Assembly (NCBI GenBank): GCA_001801025.1
Contig: MGWO01000013.1
Span: forward strand, 16,476 to 80,475
DNA length: 64,000 nt
Source: Gallionellales bacterium GWA2_54_124
Lineage (GTDB): Bacteria > Pseudomonadota > Gammaproteobacteria > Burkholderiales > Gallionellaceae
Direction of reading: 5' to 3'
This document shows, one piece after another, positions 43,975 to 53,541 of the stretch (positions within the stretch are counted from its first letter, which is position 1; each line of letters opens with the position of its first letter). The notes under the pieces were generated by a model that had not been told where the DNA came from, did not search any database, and saw only the letters and a program-made list of their open reading frames with translations. The position numbers and the translations under genes were made by a program.

Positions 43975-46461
43975 TTAACCTAACTGCTTGATCAGCAGTT
44001 CCGCTTCATGCTGCTGTGCGGCATCGCCTTCTCGCATGACTTCGTCGAGAATTTCCCGTGAACCCACCTCGTCGCCCATTTCCTGATAGGCTCGTGCCAA
44101 ATCCAGTTTGGTTGCGACTTCGTGCCATTGCTCGCTCTTCGGTGCTTCGCCGACTTCGGCGACTGGCGCAGCGATATCGTCCATATCCAGACTGATATCG
44201 GACAAATTAATCGCCGGTGGCGCAGCCGCTTCCTTAACGTCATCGAGCGGAAAATCGAGGGTAAACTCCATGCCATCGTCTTCCGACTCCGAAGCAATAG
44301 ATGCCGCCGCTTCAGCACTGGCCGAATTTGATGACGTCACATCAAAAATGAGATCATCTAGACTAGGCAGTGCTTCCTCAGGCTCTGGCACGGAAGAACT
44401 TGTCGCCACATCAAAGTCCAGCACATCCGGAACTGCAGGACTCGTCGATGTCACATCAAAATCTACTTGGGGCACCGGGTGTGTTGAAGTCACATCGAAG
44501 TCCAGCGTCTCGGCTACGATGGGCGGCTCAACTTCCGGCTCTAGTTCAGCTTCCAGTTCTGGCTCTGCGAATTCCGGTATCGCCGCTACCGGCTCCTCAA
44601 CAGGTTCCAAATCATGCGCTTCAACTTCGAACGCATCCATCAATTGCGTGGCTGTACCGGCGTCCTCGATAGACGCATCAGCGAGCTGCATCGCAAGTAT
44701 TCCTGCCTGCTCGATGGCATCACGATCCCCCGTTTTTTCCAGCAACCCGGATATTTCGGCAAACGCTGCAGCATTTTGATGCTTAGCGTAAATTCCCAAG
44801 AGTTTCAAGTGAATTTCATGGTTATCGGGTGAATGGCGCAGCGCGTCTTTCAACACTTCTTCGGCCTGCTCATCCCGTCCGAAGTTGAGAAACAGATCAG
44901 CTTCACTGATCGGATCAACCTCATCCGAGGGCGGCGCGACCTCATCAGCACCGGTCGTTGTAAAATCGCCCGTATCAGGAGACGGCATAACAGGCACAGT
45001 CAACAGTCCGGTTGAAGATCCGGTGTCCACCTCGGCCGGTTTTCCAGCCGACTGCCGGCGTCGCTTGATCGCAATCCCAAGACCTGACAATGTCAGCAAA
45101 GCTGCCGCCCCCAAACCTAACAAGGTGGCATTCTCCTGCAGCCTATCCAGCAATGAAGGCGCTTCGGCTTCAGCCGCTACCGGCGCACTGGCTGCCACGA
45201 CTTCACTTGCCACTGCGCTCGCTGCCACCACGTCACTGACGGCGGCGACGGCACTTTCCGCCGCCACTACTTCGCTCACAACCGCGACTTGAGAGGCGGC
45301 ACCGGCAATCAGCGCGGCCGCTTCTGCCTTGAGCTGTGCGAGTCGCTGCATATCTTTCATATTCGCTTCCAGCAATGCAGCACGGGCTTGTTCCTCTTTG
45401 TCTGCCTGTGCTTTTGCGATTTCCTCTTCGGCTGCCGCATTGCGTTTATCCTGATCGGCACGCGCCGCCTCAGTGCGCTTGTTCCCCGGCATTTCGCCTT
45501 TAGACAAACGCAATACTTCTTTGGCGGATTCCGTCGCTAACGGTGTTTTATCCAGCGCAGGCGCAGAAATTTTCCCGGTGGCAACCTGCTTATTGCTCTC
45601 AGAACGAGGCGTCGTTAACGCGGCGCCCGCGAGTTTCTGACGATAGCTGTTCCAGTCAGCCGATTGCGCATGAATTTCCCTGACCGCATCAGACTGCACA
45701 AGATGTGTGAGCTCATCGCGATCCGGCATACGCAATATTTTTCCGGTTTTAATCCGGTTCATATTTTTTCCGTCGAACTGGTCGGCATTCGCCCGGTACA
45801 AGGCAACTAACATGCGCTCAAGACTGATATCAGCGGGCTTGACTTCAGAGGCAATTTTGTTAAGCGTATCACCGGACTTAACCGTAATTTCATCGGATGA
45901 TGATCGGGATGCCCTGACCGCCGGCCTGCTAACGGCTTTCTCCACTGGCGTGGCAACCGGAACGGCTTCTTCCCGTTTTACAGGTGCCGCTTCCAGCGGC
46001 GTCGACTCAACGACAGATGCTGCCATCGGTTCTACGGCAGCCGGTTTAGGTTGTGCAACGACATAGCCTGGCGGATCAAGCAAGAAGGTATATTCGCGCA
46101 TCAACCTGCCGGATGACCATGATAGTTCGACCAGCAAGCTGACAAAGGGATCGTTGATTTCGTGATTACTGTTTAGCTTAAGGTAGGGATCGCCATTGGC
46201 TCGACTCCCCACTTCAAAACTGTATTTCACCCCGAAAGGATACTCAAGACCGGCACCCTTGTAGGCATCTGGGGAAGCCAATCGCGCCACCAGACTAGGC
46301 TTATCAGCGCCGCTCACAGCGACCAGCTCGATTTCCGCCTTCAGCGGCTGCCCCAAGGCAGACACCACATTGATGCCACCCAATCCTACCGCATAACTCA
46401 ATACGCTAAGGGACAATCCAGCTGTCATTCCGAGCAGTTGCAACATCAACTTGCGAGGCAT
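43975..46461 (-). CDS. fimV: FimV-like polar/pilus assembly protein
   Basis: The 828-residue protein has a signal peptide, the FimV N-terminal domain (ALGQPLKAEIELVAVS, FLLDPPGYV), a LysM domain (EITVKSGDTLNKIASEVKP, about residues 185-240), an Ala-rich coiled region, one transmembrane helix (ATLLGLGAAALLTLSGLGIAI), an acidic cytoplasmic part with TPR-like segments, and a C-terminal FimV domain (DLARAYQEMGDEVGSREILDEVMREG). FimV scaffolds type IV pili and twitching at the cell pole. The cytoplasmic part holds four FDVTST-type repeats. The ATG at 46459-46461 is chosen; 25 open codons upstream are possible but lack signal-peptide character. Confidence 0.9.
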   Translation of the reverse strand: MPRKLMLQLLGMTAGLSLSVLSYAVGLGGINVVSALGQPLKAEIELVAVSGADKPSLVARLASPDAYKGAGLEYPFGVKYSFEVGSRANGDPYLKLNSNHEINDPFVSLLVELSWSSGRLMREYTFLLDPPGYVVAQPKPAAVEPMAASVVESTPLEAAPVKREEAVPVATPVEKAVSRPAVRASRSSSDEITVKSGDTLNKIASEVKPADISLERMLVALYRANADQFDGKNMNRIKTGKILRMPDRDELTHLVQSDAVREIHAQSADWNSYRQKLAGAALTTPRSESNKQVATGKISAPALDKTPLATESAKEVLRLSKGEMPGNKRTEAARADQDKRNAAAEEEIAKAQADKEEQARAALLEANMKDMQRLAQLKAEAAALIAGAASQVAVVSEVVAAESAVAAVSDVVAASAVASEVVAASAPVAAEAEAPSLLDRLQENATLLGLGAAALLTLSGLGIAIKRRRQSAGKPAEVDTGSSTGLLTVPVMPSPDTGDFTTTGADEVAPPSDEVDPISEADLFLNFGRDEQAEEVLKDALRHSPDNHEIHLKLLGIYAKHQNAAAFAEISGLLEKTGDRDAIEQAGILAMQLADASIEDAGTATQLMDAFEVEAHDLEPVEEPVAAIPEFAEPELEAELEPEVEPPIVAETLDFDVTSTHPVPQVDFDVTSTSPAVPDVLDFDVATSSSVPEPEEALPSLDDLIFDVTSSNSASAEAAASIASESEDDGMEFTLDFPLDDVKEAAAPPAINLSDISLDMDDIAAPVAEVGEAPKSEQWHEVATKLDLARAYQEMGDEVGSREILDEVMREGDAAQQHEAELLIKQLG

Positions 46462-46575
46462 ATTTGTACACTTCACCTCACCTCCCGATGAGACAGCAAG
46501 AGGTGAGTCGGGTCGTTTTAGCGGTGTTTTTTGCACGGCATTGCCTCGCTTGTTTATTGAGCAGCTAATTGGGTA

Positions 46576-46603
46576 ATCATAACAAGATGTTACCCACTGA
46601 CAA
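46576..46603 (-). promoter_or_regulatory. Candidate fimV promoter
   Basis: On the minus strand TTGTCA (46598-46603) and TATGAT (46576-46581) are 16 bp apart. The inverted repeat GGGTAA...TTACCC (46571-46595) overlaps the -10 box and spacer. The leader to fimV would be about 108 nt. Confidence 0.5.
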
Positions 46604-46647
46604 AAGTCAAATCCAGATATTCGGCAACTAATTCAGATACACGGCGA

Positions 46648-47670
46648 CTACTTTAAATAGTCGGCGATGAGAATTTCAGCGATTTGCACACTGTTGAGTG
46701 CAGCGCCCTTGCGCACATTATCGCTCACCACCCACATATCCAATCCCATCGGATGCGATAAATCCTCGCGGATACGCCCAACATAAGTCGCATCCGTACC
46801 TGCAGCATCAACTGCTGTCGGCCAGCCGCCCGCCACACGCTCGTCCATCACGATCACACCGGGTGCTTTTTCCAGCAAAGCACGCGCTTCTGCTGCCGTG
46901 ATCTTCTTTTTGGTTTCGATGTGTAATGCTTCGGAATGACCGTAGAAAACCGGCACGCGCACCGCCGTCGGATTGACCATGATGGTGTCATCTTCCATGA
47001 TCTTCTGAGTTTCCCAGACCATCTTCATTTCTTCCTTGGTGTAGCCGTTTTCCATGAACACGTCGATCTGCGGCAACACATTGAAAGCGATACGCTTAGG
47101 ATAAACCTCTACTTCAACATCTTGCGAACTAAACAGGGCGCGGGTCTGATTGGCCAACTCTTCAATCGCTTCCTTGCCGGTACCGGAGACCGCCTGATAG
47201 GTCGCTACATTGATACGAGAAATCCCTACCGCATCCTTAATCGGTTTCAGTGCCACCAGCATCTGGATGGTCGAGCAATTCGGATTGGCGATGATGCCGC
47301 GATGGGTGTATTGCGCAATGGCGTGCGGATTGACTTCAGGCACGACCAGCGGAATATCACGGTCATAACGGAAATGCGCCGTATTGTCGATCACGACGCA
47401 ACCGGCAGCTGCCGCGATCGGCGCATATTTTTCAGAGACACTGCCGCCGGCCGAAAACAAGCCGATTTGCGCAAGCGAGAAATCAAAGCCTTCTACATCC
47501 AGTACGGTTAATTCTTCGCCGCGAAAGGAAATCTCCGTGCCTGCGGAGCGGCTGGATGCCAACAGATACAGATTGCGCACCGGAAACTTGCGTTCTTCCA
47601 GTATCGCCAGCATCGCTTCGCCCACCGCGCCGGTCGCACCCAAAATACATACGTCGTATTGCTTGCTCAT
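46648..47670 (-). CDS. asd: Aspartate-semialdehyde dehydrogenase
   Basis: The enzyme reduces aspartyl phosphate to the semialdehyde for lysine, methionine and threonine. The 340-residue protein has the NADP loop LGATGAVGEAML, the catalytic Cys in IANPNCSTIQMLVAL, YQAVSGTGKEAIEEL and the active-site His in VPVFYGHSEALHIET. The second of two ATGs (47668-47670) is chosen because AAGGA lies at proper distance from it and directly on the first. It lies between leuB and fimV. Confidence 0.95.
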   Translation of the reverse strand: MSKQYDVCILGATGAVGEAMLAILEERKFPVRNLYLLASSRSAGTEISFRGEELTVLDVEGFDFSLAQIGLFSAGGSVSEKYAPIAAAAGCVVIDNTAHFRYDRDIPLVVPEVNPHAIAQYTHRGIIANPNCSTIQMLVALKPIKDAVGISRINVATYQAVSGTGKEAIEELANQTRALFSSQDVEVEVYPKRIAFNVLPQIDVFMENGYTKEEMKMVWETQKIMEDDTIMVNPTAVRVPVFYGHSEALHIETKKKITAAEARALLEKAPGVIVMDERVAGGWPTAVDAAGTDATYVGRIREDLSHPMGLDMWVVSDNVRKGAALNSVQIAEILIADYLK

Positions 47671-47725
47671 GTTTCTCATTCCTTAAAATCAAATTGTGTA
47701 AAGCCGGCCACTGTCAGCAAACAGA

Positions 47726-48790
47726 CTACAGCGCCTTAACGACCGCATCGCCCATCGCCGTGCAGCCGACTTTCTGCATGCCCGCTTCGAAGATGTCACC
47801 GGTACGTAAACCTTGCTGCAAGACGCTGCGTACTGCACCTTCGATGCGCTGCGCGACATCTTCACGTGCAAAAGTGTAACGCATCATCATCGCAACCGAC
47901 AAAATCGTGGCCAGCGGATTAGCGATATCCTGTCCTGCGATATCGGGTGCCGAACCGTGGCAAGGCTCATACAGCCCCTTGTTGTTTTCATCGAGCGATG
48001 CGGACGGCAGCATGCCGATGGAACCGGTCAGCATGGATGCTTCATCCGACAGAATGTCGCCGAAAATATTGCCCGTCAGAATCACGTCAAACTGCTTGGG
48101 TGCACGCACCAGCTGCATCGCCGCATTGTCCACATACATATGCGACAACACAACTTCCGGATAGTCGCGCGCCACATCCGTGACGATCTCGCGCCAGAAC
48201 ATACTGGTGTCGAGTACGTTGGCCTTATCCACCGAACACAGTTTGTAACTGCGCTTCATCGCGCTCTTAAAGCCGACATGCGCCACGCGACGAATTTCAG
48301 ATTCAGTGTAATGCATGGTGTCAAAACCCTGACGCTCGCCGCTTTCCAGCGTGCGGATACCGCGCGGCTGACCAAAATAAATGTCGCCTGTCAGTTCGCG
48401 CAGAATCAAAATATCTAAACCTGATACCAGTTCAGGCTTCAGACTGGAGGCATTTACAAGCTCTGGATAAACCATCGCAGGACGAAGGTTTGCAAACAGA
48501 TTCAATGATTTACGAATTCTAAGCAAGCCCTGCTCAGGGCGCATAGCACGCGGCAAGGCATCGTACTGATAGCCGCCGACCGCACCCAGCAACACCGCAT
48601 CGGACGCCTTGACCAGATTTTCGGTCGCCGCCGGAAACGGATCACCGGCCGCATCATAGCCCGCACCGCCCAGATGGGCGTATTCGGTCTCGATGTGCAG
48701 CCCGTCGCTCTTCAATGCATCCAATACCTTCGCAGCCTGCGCTACGATCTCAGGTCCAATGCCGTCACCCGGCAAAACTGCAATTTTCAT
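47726..48790 (-). CDS. leuB: 3-isopropylmalate dehydrogenase
   Basis: LeuB oxidatively decarboxylates 3-isopropylmalate in leucine synthesis. The 354-residue protein starts [19 protein letters not shown] and shows [49 protein letters not shown], the metal-binding [26 protein letters not shown] and [18 protein letters not shown]. It is the third leu gene of the leuC-leuD-leuB operon and is separated from leuD by a 120-bp gap containing a repeat element. Confidence 0.96.
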   Translation of the reverse strand: MKIAVLPGDGIGPEIVAQAAKVLDALKSDGLHIETEYAHLGGAGYDAAGDPFPAATENLVKASDAVLLGAVGGYQYDALPRAMRPEQGLLRIRKSLNLFANLRPAMVYPELVNASSLKPELVSGLDILILRELTGDIYFGQPRGIRTLESGERQGFDTMHYTESEIRRVAHVGFKSAMKRSYKLCSVDKANVLDTSMFWREIVTDVARDYPEVVLSHMYVDNAAMQLVRAPKQFDVILTGNIFGDILSDEASMLTGSIGMLPSASLDENNKGLYEPCHGSAPDIAGQDIANPLATILSVAMMMRYTFAREDVAQRIEGAVRSVLQQGLRTGDIFEAGMQKVGCTAMGDAVVKAL

Positions 48791-48827
48791 TTTAATGTCC
48801 TAATCAATTCTTAAAAACAGGAAATAT

Positions 48828-48910
48828 GGGGAGTGGAACAGCACTGTTTGCCTCAGTGGCGAGTGGCAAGTCAAAACCACAATCCCACTTTCTACTTTCC
48901 ACTTGCTATT
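48828..48910. repeat. 7-bp-unit inverted element between leuD and leuB
   Basis: On the minus strand three units AAGTGGA, AAGTAGA, AAGTGGG run into a GATTGTGGTTTTG turn and then opposite-sense units ACTTGCC, ACTCGCC, ACTGAGG. The architecture is that of the 3748-3813 element with a different unit sequence; AGTGGCAAGTC is shared with 14191-14245. A small hairpin AACAG-CA-CTGTT (48837-48848) lies at the leuB side. Confidence 0.65.
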
Positions 48911-49543
48911 TCACAACCAGGGCTGTGCCGCGCGGTGCTTCGCTTCAAACGCGGAAATCTCATCCATGTGCTGCAACGTCAGGCCAATGTCGTCAAGTCC
49001 ATTGAGCAGACAATGTTTGCGGAACGCATCAACGATGAACGGATATACCGTACCCTCAGGCAACGTAATGGTTTGCGCCTCAAGATCGATCGCAAGCTTA
49101 AAGTTCGCCGTGACCGCTTCGGCCTTAAACAGGGCATCAACCGTATCGACATCAAGTTTGATCGGCAACAGGCCGTTCTTAAAACAATTGTTGAAAAAGA
49201 TATCGGCAAAGCTCGGCGCAATAATCACCCTAAAACCGTAATCTTCCAGCGCCCAGGGTGCATGTTCGCGAGAGGAGCCACAACCGAAATTCTCGCGGGT
49301 CAGCAAAACCTGTGCCCCCTGATAGCGCGGCTGATTAAGAACGAACTCCGGATTAACCGGACGCGTTGAATTATCCATACCCGGCTCGCCGTGGTCCAGA
49401 TAACGCCATTCATCAAACGCATTCGGGCCGAAACCGGAACGCTTGATGGATTTCAAAAACTGCTTAGGAATAATCGCATCGGTATCGACGTTAGCGCGAT
49501 CCAGCGGCACGACCAGCCCGTTGATTTGTGTAAACTTTTCCAT
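48911..49543 (-). CDS. leuD: 3-isopropylmalate dehydratase small subunit
   Basis: LeuD with LeuC isomerises 2- to 3-isopropylmalate. The 210-residue protein starts [39 protein letters not shown] and contains the aconitase swivel signature [45 protein letters not shown]. The end of the gene touches the intergenic repeat element. Confidence 0.96.
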   Translation of the reverse strand: MEKFTQINGLVVPLDRANVDTDAIIPKQFLKSIKRSGFGPNAFDEWRYLDHGEPGMDNSTRPVNPEFVLNQPRYQGAQVLLTRENFGCGSSREHAPWALEDYGFRVIIAPSFADIFFNNCFKNGLLPIKLDVDTVDALFKAEAVTANFKLAIDLEAQTITLPEGTVYPFIVDAFRKHCLLNGLDDIGLTLQHMDEISAFEAKHRAAQPWL

Positions 49544-49660
49544 TTATTTTGCTGCCTTTTCAATTTTCTCGCCGCCTCTTTTGAGGTCTTTGCCGATACC
49601 TTCTACGGTATTACAACCGGCCAAAACAAACACGGCCAACAACAATGCAATCGTTTTCAT
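49544..49660 (-). CDS. Entericidin A/B-type small lipoprotein
   Basis: A 38-residue lipoprotein: MKTIALLLAVFVLAGCNTVEGIGKDLKRGGEKIEKAAK-type layout with lipobox LAGC (Cys16), a short TVEGIGKD motif and a basic amphipathic tail. Entericidins are small membrane-active or toxin-antidote lipoproteins in enterobacteria; the betaproteobacterial versions are untested. The ATG at 49658-49660 has an AGGAG site. It lies between leuC (10 bp) and leuD (adjacent), so it must be expressed with leucine genes. Confidence 0.88.
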   Translation of the reverse strand: MKTIALLLAVFVLAGCNTVEGIGKDLKRGGEKIEKAAK

Positions 49661-49670
49661 CACCGCTCCT

Positions 49671-51071
49671 TTAAATTTTGCTGACATCGACAAAATGCCC
49701 GGCAATCGCTGCCGCGGCGGCCATCTCGGGGCTGACCAAATGGGTGCGACCGCCCTGACCTTGCCGGCCTTCAAAATTACGATTAGAAGTCGAGGCACAA
49801 CGCTCGCCCGCTGCCAGTTTGTCATCGTTCATCGCCAGACACATCGAACAGCCCGGATCGCGCCACTCAAAACCCGCCTCGATAAAGATTTTGTCCAGCC
49901 CTTCCTGCTCGGCCTGCAATTTAACCAGACCGGAGCCGGGAACGACTAACGCCTGCATGACATTAGCTGCCACTTTTTTACCCCGCGCCACTGCAGCTGC
50001 CGCACGCATGTCTTCAATACGCCCGTTGGTACAAGAACCAATAAACACCTTGTCGATTTTGATCTCTGTGATCGGCGTATTGGCCTTTAAATCCATGTAA
50101 ACAAGCGCACGTTCCGCGCCTTCACGCTTATCCTGACCCATCGATGCAGGATCAGGCACACAACCGTCGACGGACACCACCATTTCAGGCGAGGTACCCC
50201 ATGTTACTTGCGGTTTGATTTGCGCCGCATCAAGCTGCAGCGTCGTATCGAATACCGCGCCCTCATCGCTGTGCAGATTGCGCCAGCTGGCGACCGCCTG
50301 CTCCCACATTGCACCTTGCGGCGCAAAGGGACGCCCCTTGAGATAGGCGAAAGTCGTGTCATCCGCAGCAATCATGCCGGCGCGTGCACCCGCTTCGATC
50401 ACCATATTGCACAAAGTCATGCGGCCTTCCATGCTGAGGCCGCGCACCGTGCTGCCGGTAAATTCGATCGCATAGCCTGTGCCGCCCGCAGTACCGATCA
50501 GCCCGATCACCGCCAGGGCAATATCCTTAGCCGTCACGCCATGACCCAGCACGCCTTCAACGCGCACTTCCATGGATTTTGATTTTTTAGCCACCAGACA
50601 CTGGGTCGCCATCACGTGTTCGACTTCAGAGGTCCCGATGCCGTGCGCCAGCGCGCCAAAAGCACCGTGCGTACTGGTATGAGAATCGCCGCAAACGACC
50701 GTCATGCCGGGCAGGGTCGCGCCTTGCTCCGGCCCCATCACGTGTACGACCCCCTGACGAATATCACCCATCTTGAATTCAGTGATACCAAATTCGGCGC
50801 AATTGGCGTCCAGCGTTTCCACCTGAATACGTGAAACAGGGTCCGTGATACCGGCAGCGCGATTCGTGGTCGGCACATTGTGATCCGGCACGGCCAGCAG
50901 TGATGCAATACGCCAGGGACGGCGCTTGGCCAGCCTCAGACCTTCAAAAGCCTGCGGACTGGTCACTTCGTGGACCAGTTGGCGGTCGACGTAAATCAAC
51001 GCCGTACCGTCCGCATCCTGCCGAACCACGTGAGAATTCCAGAGTTTGTCGTAAAGGGTTTGTGCGCTCAT
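49671..51071 (-). CDS. leuC: 3-isopropylmalate dehydratase large subunit
   Basis: The 466-residue aconitase-family protein carries the [4Fe-4S] cluster of the LeuCD enzyme. Cluster cysteines are in [12 protein letters not shown] and [11 protein letters not shown]; other signatures are [32 protein letters not shown] and [34 protein letters not shown] box on the minus strand (51113-51118) could be the -10 of the leu operon. The 231-bp upstream gap to bcsG shows no other feature. Confidence 0.96.
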   Translation of the reverse strand: MSAQTLYDKLWNSHVVRQDADGTALIYVDRQLVHEVTSPQAFEGLRLAKRRPWRIASLLAVPDHNVPTTNRAAGITDPVSRIQVETLDANCAEFGITEFKMGDIRQGVVHVMGPEQGATLPGMTVVCGDSHTSTHGAFGALAHGIGTSEVEHVMATQCLVAKKSKSMEVRVEGVLGHGVTAKDIALAVIGLIGTAGGTGYAIEFTGSTVRGLSMEGRMTLCNMVIEAGARAGMIAADDTTFAYLKGRPFAPQGAMWEQAVASWRNLHSDEGAVFDTTLQLDAAQIKPQVTWGTSPEMVVSVDGCVPDPASMGQDKREGAERALVYMDLKANTPITEIKIDKVFIGSCTNGRIEDMRAAAAVARGKKVAANVMQALVVPGSGLVKLQAEQEGLDKIFIEAGFEWRDPGCSMCLAMNDDKLAAGERCASTSNRNFEGRQGQGGRTHLVSPEMAAAAAIAGHFVDVSKI

Positions 51072-51302
51072 TTTATTTCGCCTGACTGATACACGGTTTT
51101 ATAGAGCGCGCGATTATGACACAACACAGGCTATTTGACAGCTTATGCGCTTACCGACAACTCAAAAGCAGACCGGCAACGACATTTTTTTCATCGATAC
51201 AGCACATCAAAATCACCGGCGCCCGATCGTATGATTAAACTCAACGTCCATCAGCAAAACTGACTTTTAAGTACCCGGCAAAACAACTTTGCTTTCACAT
51301 TG

Positions 51303-53447
51303 CTAGCGCCCGGCTTCAAGGGTGTTGAATTCCGTATAAGCCTCCCACTGGCTCGCACCGCGGCTCAGATAATACTGACCTTGTGATTCGGCAACCGTGA
51401 CCGTTTCATTTTGCGAAACAAACCGGGTATGGGGGTAATTTTGCACATAGTCGGCAGATCTGAAACGGCCATTCGAAAATGGCGACTGCTCCAGCGTACG
51501 TTCAATGATATGTGAAATAGCGAGGTAGCTGGTTGGCTGATCGATCGTCAGCGCGTCTCCCTCACGCTGCACGCCGCCACCGACTATCTTGACACCCACC
51601 GGCACCAGCGAAATCGATGGCGTTGGTATTTCCCGCAGACCGGCTATCTGCCGTTTATCTCCGCGTATAGCCGCCCCGTGTTCGGGCACCATCACCACCA
51701 CCGCCCGCCGTCCTGAGGTCTCCAGTTTTTGCAGGAAGCGATCCGTCTCATCCAAAAATTTGCTCAAACGGTTTTTATAGTTGACCAGCGTATCAGGCGA
51801 CGCATCAGCGCCCGACACATGATTTCCATCATGCATACTGACCGTGTTGTAGTACATCGCGACGCGCGAACTGGCGGACGCCTGTCTCGTTTTCAGCCAG
51901 CGATCCAGCACGGAAAAGTCGTCATAGACAGGTGACTTATCAAAGGCGTGCTGAGCAACATCAAGCCCTTCTAGCGACATCGGTGGCGCATTCAGACGGC
52001 CGTGTTTTTTCAACTGACCCAGAAAATCATCAAATTTTCCGTCGTGATTGAGCACCAGATTAGGTTCAAAGCCACTCAACTGAAGACTGTTCATCAAATA
52101 GCACTTATCGGCCACTGTCGTATACATGACACCATGCTCTGTCTGACCGCACTTGGCACGCATGAAATGAATGGCAGCAGGCCCGCTGTAGGATGCCGCT
52201 GAATTAAACCTCTTCATCAGAATATCGAAACGCTGCCATAACGGGTGATCGTCAAGCCCTACAGCCCGCACATCATCCCAGGACAGCGAACAGACATGAA
52301 TAAAAATCACATCAAATGGAACTGCATCCGTTTGCGGCGTGACAAACAGCGTCGAACGTTGCGCCTCTTTTAGAAAGAAGTCTTGCAGCACTTTATTCAT
52401 ATCAAGATCCGCGTTTAGGGTCGCTTTATCAGCACTGAGCCTTGCCGCATTCTGCCATCCCCATAACATCAGCATACTCAGCACAATAAACACCCCCACC
52501 CTGATGCGGCGCGAGACGATCCAGTAAGCGATCGACAGGGCTAACACCAGGCCTGTGATCTGCCAGCTGAAAAAACGCCCGGATAACTCTACCGCATAAG
52601 CCCAGCTAAAGTCGGAAAGTTGCGATGCCTGAGTGATCAAACGTCCGACATCAGGCAACCATGAATCATAGTAGAGCAGCGCCAACGCCAGCAGCGTTGC
52701 GAATATGGCTCTGAGCCGAGATAAAAGGCGCGACGAAACGGGCAGCAACAGCAAAGCGGCAAACAGCAGATTTTCCATCGGATGGAAAGAAATCGCACCA
52801 AGACCGAACAGCGCCAGCTTGGCCGCGAAGTAATACCCCCAGATCCCCAATGAAATATGTGCATAAGCGATTTTTTCCAGCGGATCTGCCACACGGCGCA
52901 AATTAACCACCAGTCGCCCCAGCAAACGAGGCGCGAAATATCGCCAACGCCCCCTGTCCAATCGTGTATTCGCAATCGACTCAGACGATGATTGACCGCG
53001 ACGCTGCCGGGGGCCGGTGCGCCTGTCGCCAATCGGTCTTCGGATCCCATAGGCCGGCACAGAACCCTGCGCTTTGGCAGCCTTCGCCACACCCGGCTTG
53101 AGCTGCTGCCCGAGTTTTAGCAGATAAGCCGACCACGCAGGCAATTCGTTCGTATGCTCGACAGGTTGCACACCCTCGGCCTGCATGAGCGCACGGCGTT
53201 GCTCCGCACTCATGCGCCGGTCGCCACGCGGACTGCGTACACGATGCTGAGGTGCCGGTTTTAATTCTGACGCATCGGTGGTCGACACGCGAACAGACTC
53301 ACCGGTCCAAATATTCGTGCTGGCCGTTTTTCTAACCTGCTCGCCCAGCCTGTCCAGATAACCTGACCAATAGGGCAACTCACGCCCGACAGCTCGAGAG
53401 ACATCATCATTATTTGAAACGTCGGGTTTGTAAGTTGCGTGATTCAA
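51303..53447 (-). CDS. bcsG: BcsG-like cellulose phosphoethanolamine transferase with N-terminal repeats
   Basis: BcsG transfers phosphoethanolamine from lipid to cellulose in the periplasm. The C-terminal alkaline-phosphatase-fold domain shows HVCSLSWDDVRA, the nucleophile Ser421 in ASYSGPAAIHFMR, CGQTEHGVMY, SPVYDDFSVLDRWL, YYNTVSMHDGNH, VVVMVPEHGAA and GLREIPTPSISLVPVG, all as in E. coli BcsG. About five transmembrane helices precede it (residues 195-335). The protein has 714 residues against about 559 in E. coli: the extra 145-155 at the cytoplasmic N-terminus contain two copies of a W(S)xYLxxLGxQ...GDRR motif (23-86 and 101-151). The start is TTG at 53445-53447 with GAGGTG seven bases upstream. 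Confidence 0.9.
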   Translation of the reverse strand: MNHATYKPDVSNNDDVSRAVGRELPYWSGYLDRLGEQVRKTASTNIWTGESVRVSTTDASELKPAPQHRVRSPRGDRRMSAEQRRALMQAEGVQPVEHTNELPAWSAYLLKLGQQLKPGVAKAAKAQGSVPAYGIRRPIGDRRTGPRQRRGQSSSESIANTRLDRGRWRYFAPRLLGRLVVNLRRVADPLEKIAYAHISLGIWGYYFAAKLALFGLGAISFHPMENLLFAALLLLPVSSRLLSRLRAIFATLLALALLYYDSWLPDVGRLITQASQLSDFSWAYAVELSGRFFSWQITGLVLALSIAYWIVSRRIRVGVFIVLSMLMLWGWQNAARLSADKATLNADLDMNKVLQDFFLKEAQRSTLFVTPQTDAVPFDVIFIHVCSLSWDDVRAVGLDDHPLWQRFDILMKRFNSAASYSGPAAIHFMRAKCGQTEHGVMYTTVADKCYLMNSLQLSGFEPNLVLNHDGKFDDFLGQLKKHGRLNAPPMSLEGLDVAQHAFDKSPVYDDFSVLDRWLKTRQASASSRVAMYYNTVSMHDGNHVSGADASPDTLVNYKNRLSKFLDETDRFLQKLETSGRRAVVVMVPEHGAAIRGDKRQIAGLREIPTPSISLVPVGVKIVGGGVQREGDALTIDQPTSYLAISHIIERTLEQSPFSNGRFRSADYVQNYPHTRFVSQNETVTVAESQGQYYLSRGASQWEAYTEFNTLEAGR

Positions 53448-53541
53448 TTAAAACACCTCAGTACGACGCAGGTTATGCGGTTATTTAAACTCATCATATC
53501 TTAAGCATCTTAGCCGAAGGATACATGAACCACCCCTTGAG

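Noticed and set aside
44108-44779. 223-codon plus-strand open frame opposite fimV
   Set aside because: It is a Ser/Thr/Ala-rich antisense shadow of the acidic fimV region; long open antisense frames are expected there.
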